Below are positions 14,110 to 25,893 of a stretch of 64,000 bases of DNA, piece after piece. Position 1 is the stretch's first letter. Every line of letters starts with the position of its first letter. The DNA comes from Lichenostomus cassidix (Eukaryota; Chordata; Aves; Passeriformes; Meliphagidae): the NCBI GenBank assembly GCA_008360975.2, contig CM039198.1, forward strand, positions 8,948,547 to 9,012,546, written 5' to 3'. Both the position numbers and the translations under genes were made by a program. Under the pieces are notes generated by a model that worked only from the letters and a program-made list of their open reading frames with translations, was not told the origin of the DNA and did not search any database.

Positions 14110-14690
14110 CAATAAATTCAGCTGGGCTAATTATGGCCACTCGTAGCACTTCAGAAATGTTATTTAAAGAGAAGTTCTAAACTCTCATTGCTTTATTAAG
14201 CATTTAATGCATTTGAGTTGTTAGCTGATGTATCACATGCAAAAGAGACAGCGACTAGAATAATAACCTTTCCCAACATTTCATTTTGAAGCCCCATTTA
14301 CCTGAACCTAGCTGCTTCCAATAAATATTTCACAACATGTTTCTCCTCCACAAGTGCACTTTGCAACTTATGAAGCCAACACAAATGTTTTAATTCTGAC
14401 AAAATGAGCATTTTTCATGCACCAGCCTCGATGTGGCGCATAGTTTTGTAGCTAAATGGCTTTCTGATTATCGTGTCCCAGGATATTACCTCAACTGAAG
14501 TGATATGAAATGTCATTAAAAAGTAATGTTCCTCTGCTTTGACAATCATATTAGTAAACACTGGAGGCTCTGCAGGTTATATGTCAGGCGGGCCGACACT
14601 AATGGGTTTATTAACATATACAGTAGCACTTTGTCAAACCTCCTTGTTAATCTAAATTTGCAGGTGACAAAAAGAAAGGGAGCAGAGAGC
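14110..14690. promoter_or_regulatory. Candidate conserved non-coding element (enhancer-like)
   Basis: About 580 bases with no repeat, no open frame and a texture unlike the flanks: many TAAT/ATTA homeodomain cores (gctttattaagcatttaatg, gggtttattaacatata), CpG dinucleotides kept in an otherwise CpG-poor setting (gtggcgcatag, aggcgggccgacac), and mixed AT-rich words typical of vertebrate developmental enhancers. It lies about 19 kb beyond the HS3ST3 stop codon. Target gene and activity cannot be read from sequence; conservation is inferred, not measured. Confidence 0.35.
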
Positions 14691-16702
14691 AAGAAGATGG
14701 TGTTTAAGTACTGTTTAGGTTGGGCCACAAGTTAAAGGAGCCAGGATATCCTGAGCAAGGTTGGATGCTCCCAGGGCTGCATCCCTGGATTCAACCATCC
14801 CTTGCTTGCAGGGCAAAGTCCTCTCTGAGCTGATGGGGAGCATTGATACCCATCTTGGAGATGAATGAGTACAATGGAAAGGGCACAAGGTGTATTTGGT
14901 TCAGACTGGGGTCTGCTGGGCAATGTGTGCATGTCAGGGCATCTGAGGGGCAAATGCAAGAGGGCAAATATCACAGGGTCACAGGGACAAAGGGTTATCA
15001 CAGGGATGTCAGGTCCCAGGGACAGCTACTCTGAAGTGTGTAGAGATATTTGTGCCACCTGTAAATAAATTCTCGGGGAGGGTTCAGGCAATATTGCTCT
15101 GAGTTATGGAACTGTGTGGCCTTTTGGAGGTGATGGAGTGCTGAGATCAGATCTTCCCCAGGATTCAGGCAGAGGAAGGATGGACACCTGAGCTGGAGGA
15201 GGGGATGTGCTCTCTTGATGTCTCCAAAGGATGGGAAGGGTTGCAGGGGAAATTAGGTTGCTGCTGCTGGCTTTGCTGACACTGAGCCATGGGGTGGATC
15301 AGTGGGGTTTGGGGATCCTCTGGAGCATCATTTTTTGGCTCAAGATGGAGCTTCCATTCCTGGAGCCACCTGAAGCCCTGTGTGCCCTGGAGCTTGGCAA
15401 ATATGCATTCCCACTGTGCAGATGCACCAGCCATGGTTGTTGTCCCTGACCAGCTCTCATCATTTTGGGAACTGGAAGTCTGGGGCTGAATTGCCCAGCT
15501 GAGATTGTAGCCAGGCCTGTGGCATGAGTGCTCTTTGCAAACAGGCACAGGGCTGCTAATGTTGCACAAACCAAGCTGGAAAACCCACTTACTCCTCCCT
15601 GCCTGCAGCAGCACCTCTGGATCTGCAGCCAAAGTCTTCACCCTTTGTGCTACTTCAGCAGCAGCAAAGCAGAGGCTCTGGGTGAGAACATCATCCCAGA
15701 GATCATCTCCTCCCCTGCCCCTCTTCCTCCAGTCTGCAACCTCCCCCTACACCCATCCTCCCTCTGCTCCTCCTCCTAGGACTCCAAAAATAGGCTTAGT
15801 TGTGCCACTGTGACACAGGTGACAGAGGAATGGGTGTTACAAGCCCTGGGAGTGGATCCTGTCAGCCTGGTGGTTTCTGCTTTGTTGGCAGATAATTACA
15901 ATGTGAAAGGGAAAAGTGTTAGCTGAAAGCAGGAACTTAATGGGGCTTACAAAGAATGCTTTGTCCAGGCAGCTACTGGAGTTAATAAAACTCGGCTTGG
16001 GTGCCATAAAGCTCTGTAGAGGTTAAAGTCTGAGTCCTGCTGAGTGTTGCCAGGCTGGGAATTTGGGGCTGGCATTCATGATTACTGTCCAGTGCTCCGT
16101 GGAGAGCTGTGGGGGTGCAAAGGGCAATGAGGACTTGGGGTTGTACAGGAACAGCTCCTGAGCATCCCAGCCCATGGAAGATGCAGCCAAACTGGCACAA
16201 CTGCCTATCTGCCAGCCAAGGAGTTTGTTGCTGGATTTCCCAGCAGTCAGATCTGTGCTTTGTGACAGCACTGCAAACCCCCAGAGGTTTTCTGGTTTGG
16301 GGACTCATTAAGTGCATTTGTCTTCATTTGGTCTCTTCTAGCTTAAACAGTCAGCAAGACTCAGTAGCAAAGAGGTGAAGAGGGCATATGGATTTTTAAT
16401 GCTGTGCTGTTATTTCTGATTTTGTGATCCCATTCCTGGTGCTCAGGTGGGATATTAGTGCAGGGTGTGGGTGCCAACCCATCCCAAAATAGCCATGGAG
16501 CCATAGATGCTCACTTTCAGCACCAGGAGCTTCTGCTTGCACTTGCAGCTGGTGGCTGTACTTGGTCCTTATGAGCTTTGAATTTCTCAATCTGACATAA
16601 AGGCAATGGGAGCTAAAGAGCTGTTGAATTGGTGACTTTTGGGCAAGAGAATTCCTGCTCTTTTCTTGTCTATTCCTTCTTTTCTTCAGGAGCTGCAGCA
16701 GG

Positions 16703-16718
16703 AAAAAAAAAAAAAAAA
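16703..16718 (+). repeat. Poly(A) run
   Basis: Sixteen consecutive A bases followed by a purine-only stretch (aaggaagagaaaagggaag). No retroelement body is recognised just upstream. Confidence 0.85.
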
Positions 16719-16843
16719 GGAAGAGAAAAGGGAAGAAGGACCTGGAGGCAACAGGTCAGAAAATAAATAAAGAATGAGAAATAAATTTATTTGGAAAGCA
16801 GATTTATTTGCTTTGAGAGCCAACATTTTGGGGAGCTTGGGGC

Positions 16844-16977
16844 TTTTTTGGGTTTTTTGTTTGTTTTTGTTGGTGGTGGTTGATTTTGTTTGTGGGTTTT
16901 TTGTTTTGTTTTGTTTGTTTGTTTGGGTGTTGTGTGGGATTTTTTTTGTTTGTTTGGGTTTTTTTGTAAAAAAAAAA
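16844..16977 (+). repeat. G/T-only low-complexity tract ending in poly(A)
   Basis: From 16844 to 16967 the plus strand contains only G and T apart from two A bases (16883, 16939), mostly as TTTG/TTTTG units, followed by ten A bases. The 60-odd residue frames through it are low-complexity and not taken as genes. Confidence 0.85.
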
Positions 16978-19884
16978 TAGGAAAAAAATTTCCTCAAAAT
17001 ATCACTTTTTTCCCCTTTCTTTAAAAACTTCAGTCAAATTTTTGGTGTTGCCTCTGCTCAGGGTTTGCAATTTAATAACCTTGTTACGTTACAAATCCTG
17101 GGACTCCATGACTCCTGTCCATCTGCCAAGCAGAAGTATTTCTTGACCTTTTACAGAAAGCCAGAGATAATGAACCATTTGGACTGTAGGATGCCCTAGC
17201 TGCTTGGAATAAGATCAGTATGGCTGTGAATTTTGGAGAGGAACAAATGTGCAGCTCTGAGCCAGCAGTGCAGCCTGAGCTTTTGTGGTGATGTCCCACT
17301 GCAGAAACAGCCATCAAGTCCTTTAAAACAGTTAATAAATCAGACCTCATGGGCAGAGTGAGACCTGGGCTGTGCAAGGGCTGCAGAATGTGTTTTGAAA
17401 GGTCCAGAGAGGGAGGATTTGCCTGGCTGCCATTGAGTTTCAGCTTGTAATTAGTGAATTTTTCTCCTTCAGAATTCTCCGGTGAAAACAGCTCTGGTGA
17501 AATGTGAATGCTGAAGACACTGGTGCTGCTGGAGGGAAGCTGGATGTCAGCATCTGCTTTCCCAGTTGTTGATGGCATTAGAAATGTGCAGTGTGTGCCA
17601 CACATTTTGCACCTCAGATGTTGGAAGTGCAGTTGTAAAAGATGTTACTTTCATCAGTATTTTCTGTGGTGAGTTTCAGTTCTTCCCTGAAAATGGAAAC
17701 CCAAAACATTGCAGCTTCACAGGGGTTGTCCCAGGTGTTCTGGCTGAGGTCAGAAACATTCCCTGGTGATAACCACTGACCTCTGCTAGTGAAAGAGCCC
17801 TTGTGACTCCCCAGCCATGGGGCTGAGGAGTGGAGGGTGAGCATCCCAACCACCTTCCATGGGCCAGCAGCTCCTCAGAGGAACAGGTCTTGACCTTCTC
17901 CTGAGACCACTAGGTCCAGCTCTCAGAGCAGCCACAGCTATGCCAGTGTCTGAGGGCTCCCACAGAGAATGAGAGGACTGTGGCTCTCTGGTCCTTTTGT
18001 GAGACCAGCAGGTGTTCATGGAGGATCCTTTCTGCATTGTTTGATCCACCAGCTCTCTCCCACTGCCTGGGATTACACCAGGGCTGTGATGTTCCTGCCT
18101 CCTGCAGGTTGCTCCTCCCAGTGGTCTCTGCTTAGCCCAAGTGTTTGTGCTCTTTTCATCCTCTGGCTGAGTTACTCTGAGCCTTTTCCTTGCATTTTCC
18201 ATGGTGTTTCCATCTTTGCAGCAAGCAGAGCACAGGAGCACCAAGCTCCTGCTTGGCTCTTCTTTTTGTCTTCCTGATGATGTTTCCTGGTCCAGAGCAC
18301 AGACCAGTTCTGCACACAAGTGCATGAACAAGAACACAGAGACACACACATGTGCAAACCTGGCACAGGGTGAGCCTGCCAGGCTGGCATGAGCTTTTCT
18401 TGCACAACCTCATTTTCATCACATCCAACTCTCTCTGAGGTCCCAGCAGAAAGGATGAAGAAAGCTTCCTGGCTGGAGCAGAAGAAGGGATGGCTAACAC
18501 ACTCCAGCCCTCATCTCACTGGTGCCATGGAGAAATGCATGATTAATTTGTTTGAAACATCACTGAGGATATGTTCTTCTAGTGCTGCAAAACCAGAGCC
18601 AGAGCCTTGGTCTGGAATTCTTTTAGGGAAAGATGTCACAGTTGGTCTTGATTAAACTTTTAGTTCAATGTTGATTAAAACATGGTTAAATTATTCATGT
18701 GTCTAGCCATTCATGCAATACAGAAGGAGTTTATTGTAATGGGATGGGCTGACATGCCCAGTGTTAAAAACTTGCTGTTGTGCTCATTGCAACTAGCATG
18801 GAAAAATAAACAAATAGGATGTTAGGGAGAGGCTTTTCCTCATTCCCCTCACAGTGTAAATGGAGCTGTCATTTCAAATGAAGTAGCACTGGGCTTATGG
18901 TGATTTTTAGCCACAGATCTCATGTCATAGCCTGCTTTACTGCCAAGAAAACATGGGCAGGCTTGCTCTCCTCTAATGGGGAAACCCAAAGCATTACAGA
19001 ATGTGGCCACTGCCATGGTGGTGGCACTGAGCCAGGTAAAACAATCATTTAGTGCCATAATAAGTAATGATTTAGCTAAGGGAAACCTCCAAAGTCAACA
19101 CTCATAAGGAAAATCCCAGAGCTGTTTTGGTGCCTGGCAGAGTAGATGAAACACCAGGGTGAAGGGATTTCTCTGAGATCTTCCACTCTCCACACAGTGT
19201 TGGCTTTCTTCCTTCAAAGCTGAGAACCTTGGCACTTGTGTAACACAGCCCACAGTGCCAGAGGCATGTTTCTATTGGTCACTGAGGGTGACCATCATCC
19301 CCAGGGATAAAACACTGGCATTAGGAATGGATGTGCAGGATGTGCAGGTCAGGGGGTAGCTGGGTTAGAGCCTCACCCTGCAGCACCAGTGGCCTGAGGA
19401 GGAGCAGCTGATGGAAACTGCATTTGCACTCACAGCATGTCCCTGCTTTGCCATGCAAAAGCTGAGGGTGGGGAAGGAAGGGAGGAATATCCTGCTGGGG
19501 ATGTCTCAGCCCTTCCATGCCCAGAAAGGTGCTGTGAGGCTGGGCAGGTGGGTGCTGGGCAGGGGAGAGCTGGCAGGGAGGAGGAGCAGGTAGGTGGAGA
19601 GGGACCACATTACATGTCTGCTAACCAGCAGCTGAGGGAAGAGCTGGTCATAATGGAGGCAGTCACACTTTACAAAAAAAAATATTTTGAACATGATAGT
19701 TAGAAGGAAGAATGATGTGTTGTGTCAGAGGAAAGAGTAATCTACAGCCCAGCACTGCACTGGTACTCCCTAGGACGGCTTCAGAATTTTGACAAAGTCC
19801 CAAATCCTGCAATTGTGTAGTGCTGCCCAGAGCTCTGTGCACCCCTCTGCTTGCACCCACTGGCTTGGCATTCCTGGGCTGCAC

Positions 19885-19930
19885 TGGGGTGGTGACATTC
19901 CTGGGGTGGTGACATTCCTGGGGTGGTGCT
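19885..19930 (+). repeat. 17-bp tandem repeat, about 2.7 copies
   Basis: The unit tggggtggtgacattcc occurs perfectly at 19885-19901 and 19902-19918, followed by a partial copy (tggggtggtg then ctcc). Confidence 0.88.
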
Positions 19931-20244
19931 CCTGGCAGAGGGGAGGCAATGAGCCCTCAGCAGTTGGGCTATGCTGGTGGCTCCCCCAGACCAAGATGGG
20001 CTCACCCAGGACTGCCTGGGGCCCTGCTTCCTAATGCTCCTCTTCAGGGCACTGAGGCAACTTAGATGCTGTTCTCTTGTCTTCATTATCTGCAGACCAA
20101 CAAGTCCTGCTGGCTGGGTGATCTGCATCTTGAGATACATATGGGCCATGGCTTGGTTTTGCCCAGCCTTGGGGCTTGTTGAGTAGCAGAAGGTGTTTCC
20201 TAGAGTCTGTGCTGCTAAAAGACTTTGGAGGGGTTGATGGAGCT

Positions 20245-20620
20245 CTCACCATCTTCGTAGCCTGCTGTGGATGCTCTCTGATGGTTTAATGTCTTGATGT
20301 CATTGTGGTGCCCAAAACAGCACACAGGACTCGAGGTGAGGCTGCTCCAGAGCAGAGCAGAGCAGGACAATCCCCTCCCTTGCCTGGCCAGCCATGCTGT
20401 GCCTGATGTCCCCAGGACATAGTTGCCCTCCTGGCTGCCAGGGCACTGCTGCCTCATGCCCAGCTTGCCACTGACCAGCACATCCAGGTCCCTTTCCACA
20501 GCCCTGCTTCCCAGCAAGGAGCTGAGCACCCCATGTGATGGAGACCTTGTGGAGGTTCTCCCTTTCCCTCAGGAGCAGTGAGTGCATCTCCTGGGGAGCA
20601 GCACTGCAGCTCACAGTATG
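20245..20620 (-). mobile_element. CR1 LINE fragment from the end of the reverse transcriptase ORF
   Basis: Translated on the minus strand in broken frames, this gives the familiar CR1 ORF2 C-terminal signature: an ERDLDVLV...KLGMRQQC stretch (normally EKDLGVLVD..KLNMSQQC), then GIVLLCSAL and QPHLESCVLFWAPQ (normally [21 protein letters not shown]). Frameshifts and stops break it. It lacks the usual CR1 3' tail, so it is an internal fragment truncated at both ends. Confidence 0.8.
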
Positions 20621-20699
20621 CTGAAGGGGGTAGAATGGTTCTGCTCACCTAATGACAGTCTCTGGTGTGGGACCTCTGAGGATTTCCTCTGGTTTGTGC

Positions 20700-20905
20700 T
20701 CTGTCCCCAGAAGGAGTAAATAAAAGCCTCCTCATTTATTTATGATGCAAATAGCAACCATGCATTCAGCTCTAGGATTTTTTGATTATTTATTTAGAGC
20801 CTGTTGTCTCAGAGGCACTGGCAGTGCAGTTTGCATGCAGGGGGCATCTGTCTGCCTTTATTACCTCCAAATAACAGGTTCTTAGGATCTGGCTGTTAAT
20901 GCTGT
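20700..20905. promoter_or_regulatory. Candidate regulatory element with perfect octamer
   Basis: AT-rich unique stretch beside the 20245-20620 CR1 fragment. It contains the POU octamer ATGCAAAT at 20745-20752 and tttgattatttatttagagc. A single octamer can occur by chance, so support is weak. Confidence 0.2.
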
Positions 20906-23900
20906 TGAAAGTGTGCTGTGGAAACATAAATCCTGCAGGGAGACACAGATCCCTTCGTCCTTGCTCTTCAGAGTCTGCAGCAGCAGCTCAAGGTTCCACC
21001 TCTGAAAGTCCCAGCCATGCTGTGTCCAACTCTCATGGAACAGCTGAACACTGAGCCCCTCTGGATAGGAAGGTTTTTACTGTGATAGCACCAAAAACAG
21101 ATGGCTAAAATCTAGTTGCTGTAGGTCCTAAGCAGAATATATTAGTGATGACTCCTTGGAACCCCTTCCTCTCCCCCCACAGTGGAAGACAGAGTGTTGC
21201 TGTGTGCCAGAAGTGCTGGGTTTGTCTTGTTCAACAGCCAGACACTGAAAGAGGCTTCGTTGAGTTCCAGGATATCTGGGATTGAATTGATGCTGTCTAG
21301 TGAATGTTATTCCAAGGTGTGTTTCTTCAGGGCAAAGTAATTTACATCTATTAAGTCTCAGAATTGTGAGGTAGAAATAGAAGAATTAATTCCCTCTCCA
21401 TGGCACAGCTGGCCAGCTTGCAACAGAGGACAATTAAATCCAGACCTTGATGATCCAACTTAGCACCTAAACAAGAGAGCAAAGGCCCTGGTCCAAGCTC
21501 AGGTTGTTGCAGGTCTTGGATCTCTTCTCTTACAGACTGAGAAAAGGTCACTGTTAAGCAAGATCGATTTTGCTTGGCTCCTTCATTCAGGGCAGGATTT
21601 CCAGGGTTTTCCAGGACTTCACCCATTCTCATTGGTCTTCTCTGAATCCTTCTGCAGCTTCTCAGTCTACACCTCAAGGTGTGCAGCTGCCCAGGAGCTT
21701 GCAGACAGGATCCTACCTAAATTCTGCATCCCTGCTGCAGGCAGCCACCTCAGTGGTTAGCAGTGAAAACTGAAAGGCTTCTGAACAAAAAGCCTTTCAA
21801 CTAAAAGTTTTTTAGAGCTGGCAAAGTTGAGAAAAGGGGGATGTCTAGGATGTCTCAGGGATGTCTCCCTGAGCTTGGAGAAGGCATTTAGGGTTTGGAG
21901 GGACAGAAGTGGCCAGATAGAGATAAGCAGCAGAGTGGTAGATGTTGTGCCTGCTCTGTGTCTGTCCCAAAACACAAACACATCTGCAGTGATTTGTGGA
22001 GGTACTCAAATATTGAAGAAATCTGCACAAACAGGCCTTGCTGACAGTCAGAGTCTCACCAAAACCACACCATGAGCTGAACAGGAGAGCTGGGATGAGC
22101 CTTGTCTCTGCAGTGAGGAAGGACCCAGCTTGTGGCTGTGCTCCACAGGCAGCTGGGATGCACAGATGGAAAACCCTGGTGCTGCACCAGCTACTGGGGC
22201 TGCCATGGATCCTCCAGACACTTCTGTCTTTGGGCTTGGACTGAAGCCAGAGTGAATCTCACAGTGCTAGGATGAGCAGGAGGGTAATGAACTCTTTAGG
22301 GGGCCATGAATAGCAGCTTTCATGAGCTGTCATTTCCCATTACAACTGACTCAACATGGAAACACAGCACAGGGCCATGGCAGGAGAGGCTCCTTGCCTC
22401 CAAGCCCCAGCCAGCTCCATCCACAGTCTCCTCTGGCTCTTTGGAGAATGAACCTTGCAGCTTGAACAGCTACAGTGACTGCTGGACCCACCAGCTGCAC
22501 GACACTGCCTCAACCCTTGAGTTGAGAGGGAGTCAGAAGGCTCAGGACTTTGCTGTGCTGGACATGAATTGATGTGGATGACACAAGGAGCTCTGCAGTG
22601 CCTAACCTGAGTGCAAGGATGCCAAATGCAGGAATCTTCAAACAAGACCTTATGCACAGACTCCTTATGCATTGCCTCCTGCCAAAAGGTAGCAAGGAAT
22701 GTGGTGTAAAAAGCAGAATTTTTCTCCAGTTGTCCTGGAATACAATATCCTCCTGAGTTGGCTCACATACCACTTTGCAGAGATCAGCTGTCCACCAATC
22801 TACCAATACCTCCCAAACCTGGCTGCACTTCAGTGCTTGCAGGATGTTGTATAAAAAGAGCAGAAGGATGATGGAGTGTCTCTGCTTCCAATTGCCCATG
22901 GTGCAAAGTGTCCAAATCTAAGCCTGAGGATGGAGCCACACCCTGTGTGAATGGGTATTTGCAGGAATTCTTGGTGTCATGTCTGGTTGGACATGGGTGT
23001 GGTGATGCTGGAAAGGAAGGAGAGCTTGGAAAAGGAGTTTCCAACAGGGAGTAACCAAAGGAAACTGGTAGTTTAACTGCCAATAAATTGGAACTGAGAT
23101 TACTAAGGCAGAGAGTAATTTTTATGCCCTGAAGCTCATTCATCTGCCTCATTCTGGGTTGGGGTGGTTGGTACAGGAAAGGATGAGGGCCAAGGGCTGG
23201 GCATGGAAATCCCCAAAGCCTGTATTTGACAGAATTAGTCACTGTTTTCTATAAGTAATGTGGGCAGCTCTGGGTGAGCAGCATGCCCAGTGTTGTGGCT
23301 GATGTTTGCCAGTGCCCAAAACCAGAGTGTGTGTGGTGGGGGAAAAGGGCTGGGAGGAAAGAAGAGGTGGAAAAGCCTCACTGCTCCAAAGCCCAGCTGC
23401 AGATGGAACAGACAAAGCAGGTGAAGCACAAATGACACTTTTGCAAGACTGACCTACAGAGACAGCTGCTGCACTCCAGCCACATGGCATCTCCCCACCT
23501 GCAGCACCCTCCACCCTTACCTTTCATCCCTCCAATCTGTATTTCATTGGATTAATAACAGCTTCTCTCAGCAGAGATACTGGAGCACAGCCTGTGGGTT
23601 GGGAGAGGAGGGAGGAAATGGCTGCAGTTTGGTGTCTCCTCTCAGCGCCAGCTAGCTCCCTGCCTTGGGATGGATCCAACAGGAGCACTGCAGCTCACAT
23701 CCAAAAAACCCCAGAGCTCTGCCAAGGCCACACAGGTAGCAAAGAGCCTGATAGAAAGTCAAGTGAAACATCTGTGAGCCCTTTTTTCTTCTGCTGCCTC
23801 CACTGTATTTCAGGGCAGGAGCTCTCTGATCCTCTGCACAGAGGATTTGCCAAAGCTCCAAATGTTCCAGTTTCCCACATGAACAGTCCTGTGTGTGCAG

Positions 23901-23983
23901 CAACTCACACTTGTGTCTGTCTAGGAAATCTGGATCAGAGGACAGCAGCAATACTCCAAAGCAAAATGGCAATTGATTTATTA
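20906..23983. other. Unique intergenic DNA, no gene seen
   Basis: No named repeat. The word gatgtct recurs several times at 21840-21870. Open frames are short and uninformative. Confidence 0.45.
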
Positions 23984-24200
23984 GAATCACTGAATGGTTT
24001 TTGTTGAAAGGGACCTTAAAGACCACCCAGTTCCAACCCTTGCCATGGGCAGGGACACTTTTCACTGGACCAGGTTGCTCCAAGCCCTGTCCAGCCTGAC
24101 TTGGACACTTGCAGGGATCCAGGGGCAGCCACAGCTTCTCTGGGCACCCTGTGCCAGGGCCTGCCCACCCTCTGAGTAAAGAACTAAATACTGGTTCAAA
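23984..24200 (-). mobile_element. CR1 LINE 3' fragment
   Basis: The left end reads gaatcactgaatggttttt, then gaaagggaccttaaagaccacc and ccttgccatgggcagggaca, which is the reverse complement of the canonical CR1 3' end. Homology fades near 24200 after a cagcttctctgggcaccctg segment. It is 5'-truncated and non-coding. A second CR1 copy of another subfamily faces it from 24225. Confidence 0.88.
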
Positions 24201-24224
24201 ACCATCTGATCTGATGCATGTTTG

Positions 24225-24386
24225 CCTAGGGAAGTGGTAGGATCACCGTCCCTGGAAGAGTTAAAAAAATATGCAAATGTGGCACTCAGGGATATGGTTT
24301 AGTGGTGGACCTGGCAGTGCTGGATTACTGGTTGGATTTGATAATCTTAGAGGACTTTTCCTAACTTAATTATTCTATGATTTTAG
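24225..24386 (+). mobile_element. CR1 LINE 3' fragment, different subfamily
   Basis: The element reads ccctggaagagttaaaaaaa, then gtggcactcagggatatggtttagtgg, then a gttggatttgataatcttagagg segment and the tail ttaattattctatgatttt. The 'ggcactcagggatatggtttagtgg' version marks a CR1 subfamily distinct from the 'ggtgtccctgcccatggcagg' copies elsewhere in the window. It is 5'-truncated. Confidence 0.88.
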
Positions 24387-25744
24387 GAGGGGAAGTGAAG
24401 CATCCAAAATGCATCCAGTAAAGCTTTTTAGTAACTTTTTCCTTCTCCCAGAGAGATGTCTTATCCAGCTTGGGAAAAGGAGTCCTGCTGTGTGAGTTGG
24501 CTGATTAATCCCTAATATCAGCAAATAGCTTAAATAAATAATTTCCTAACAACAGAACTAGCAAATTCTGTTTATGTGAGCCATCCAGCTGAGAAACAGT
24601 GAGAGAGGCAAAAGAAATTATTTCAGGAATTAATTGAGAGCAGGGAAGAAATCCACTGTCAGTGATGCAGGAAAGACACATGAAAAGGGAAAAAAAAAAA
24701 CCCAGGAAAATATAATTTAAACATCCACAAGACACGCAAATGCAGCGCAATGAGGGGCCTCTGGATTTTTCCTAATGAATTCTAATGCAAAGAGGAAATT
24801 AAAGAACTCTGTTTTCCACTCTCCCCAGTTGCAGAACCTCTGTGCTGGAGTGAGGGTTGAAGCAGAGGAAGGCTGAGGAGCTGGAGGGTGAGGGACAGGG
24901 AGGGACATGTCTGGTCCCAGCCTGACAAGCAGGACTGTCAGAACTGTATTTTTGATGGAATATTCTTGTCTGTTAAGTGCAACAAACAACTAACTCAGCA
25001 AAACTGGAATTTTCAGCAGGAGAAGAGCAGCCTGGATAAACTTCTTGACTGAGTGGTTTTGTTTCTCCTTTGTTTCCTGAAAGGGTCTTCAAGATGGTTC
25101 AATATCTGAGACCATTTATTTTTTGAAATAGGAATATCCAGTTTCCTACTCCATAATACTTTTCATTTTGAATTATAAGCTAAATATTCCATGAATGGGG
25201 CTTCTCTACTGAAGGTTTGGGAGAATTGAAACCAAATGTTTGAAAATTATCTATTCAAAAGGACTTGGCTTGACTCGACTCAGACAACTGTTGCTTTTTT
25301 TCAAACTATAAACAATATTGAAATTCTGACTGTTTATCCCCATATGACTTGAGGATTGTTTACAATTTTTAGACATTTTTCAGGAACTGAAAACCTGTTT
25401 CTCATGTATATTTATGCTGGCAGCTGCTATTGAAAGGACAGCTCAGCTCCTCGAAAAGTGGAAGCATATGACAATTTTCTCTTTAGTAAAGCTGGTAAAA
25501 TATGTGGTGTGAAACCAGAATGAATTTCCCAGGCTAGTTGGGCCATGCAGGCAGGGGTTGGGTCTGGGGAGGCTCCTCAGTGCCATGGCTCTCAGTGCCA
25601 TGGAGTGCTGCTGCTGAGGGTCCAACATGCACACAAACCCCTCACTCTCCCCACACACTCCCCATCCAGGGCACATTGTGTCTGAGAGGGATTGAGGTGG
25701 TTGAAACAGAAATCTCTGACTTTGGATGCTCATTCCCTGGGATC

Positions 25745-25893
25745 CCAGAGAAGCTGTGGCTGTCCTATCCCTGGAAATGTTCAAGGACAGGTTGGACAGA
25801 ACTTCAAGCAACCTGGTGTGGCAGAAGGTGTCCCTGCCCATGGCAGGAATGAGATAATCTTTTAAGATCCCTTCCAGCCCAAACCATTCTGAG
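25745..25893 (+). mobile_element. CR1 LINE 3' fragment
   Basis: The order is gagaagctgtggctgtccta, tccctggaaatgttcaaggacaggttggac, ggtgtccctgcccatggcag, then gatcccttccagcccaaaccattctgaga, matching a plus-strand CR1 3' end. It is 5'-truncated and non-coding. Confidence 0.9.

Larger units (their letters stand above)
14691..20244. other. Unique intergenic DNA with low-complexity tracts
   Basis: It holds the poly(A) run, the G/T tract and the 17-bp tandem repeat. Two of the longest open frames in the window (17084-17605 and 17786-18349, both minus) lie here, but their translations show no family features and no splice-consistent context. Confidence 0.5.

Noticed and set aside
17084..17605. 173-codon minus-strand open frame
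   Set aside because: The translation has no recognisable family features and sits in intergenic DNA without promoter signals.
17786..18349. 187-codon minus-strand open frame, one of the longest in the window
   Set aside because: No domain, no conserved motif and no splice context; open frames of this size are expected by chance in 64 kb of GC-moderate DNA.
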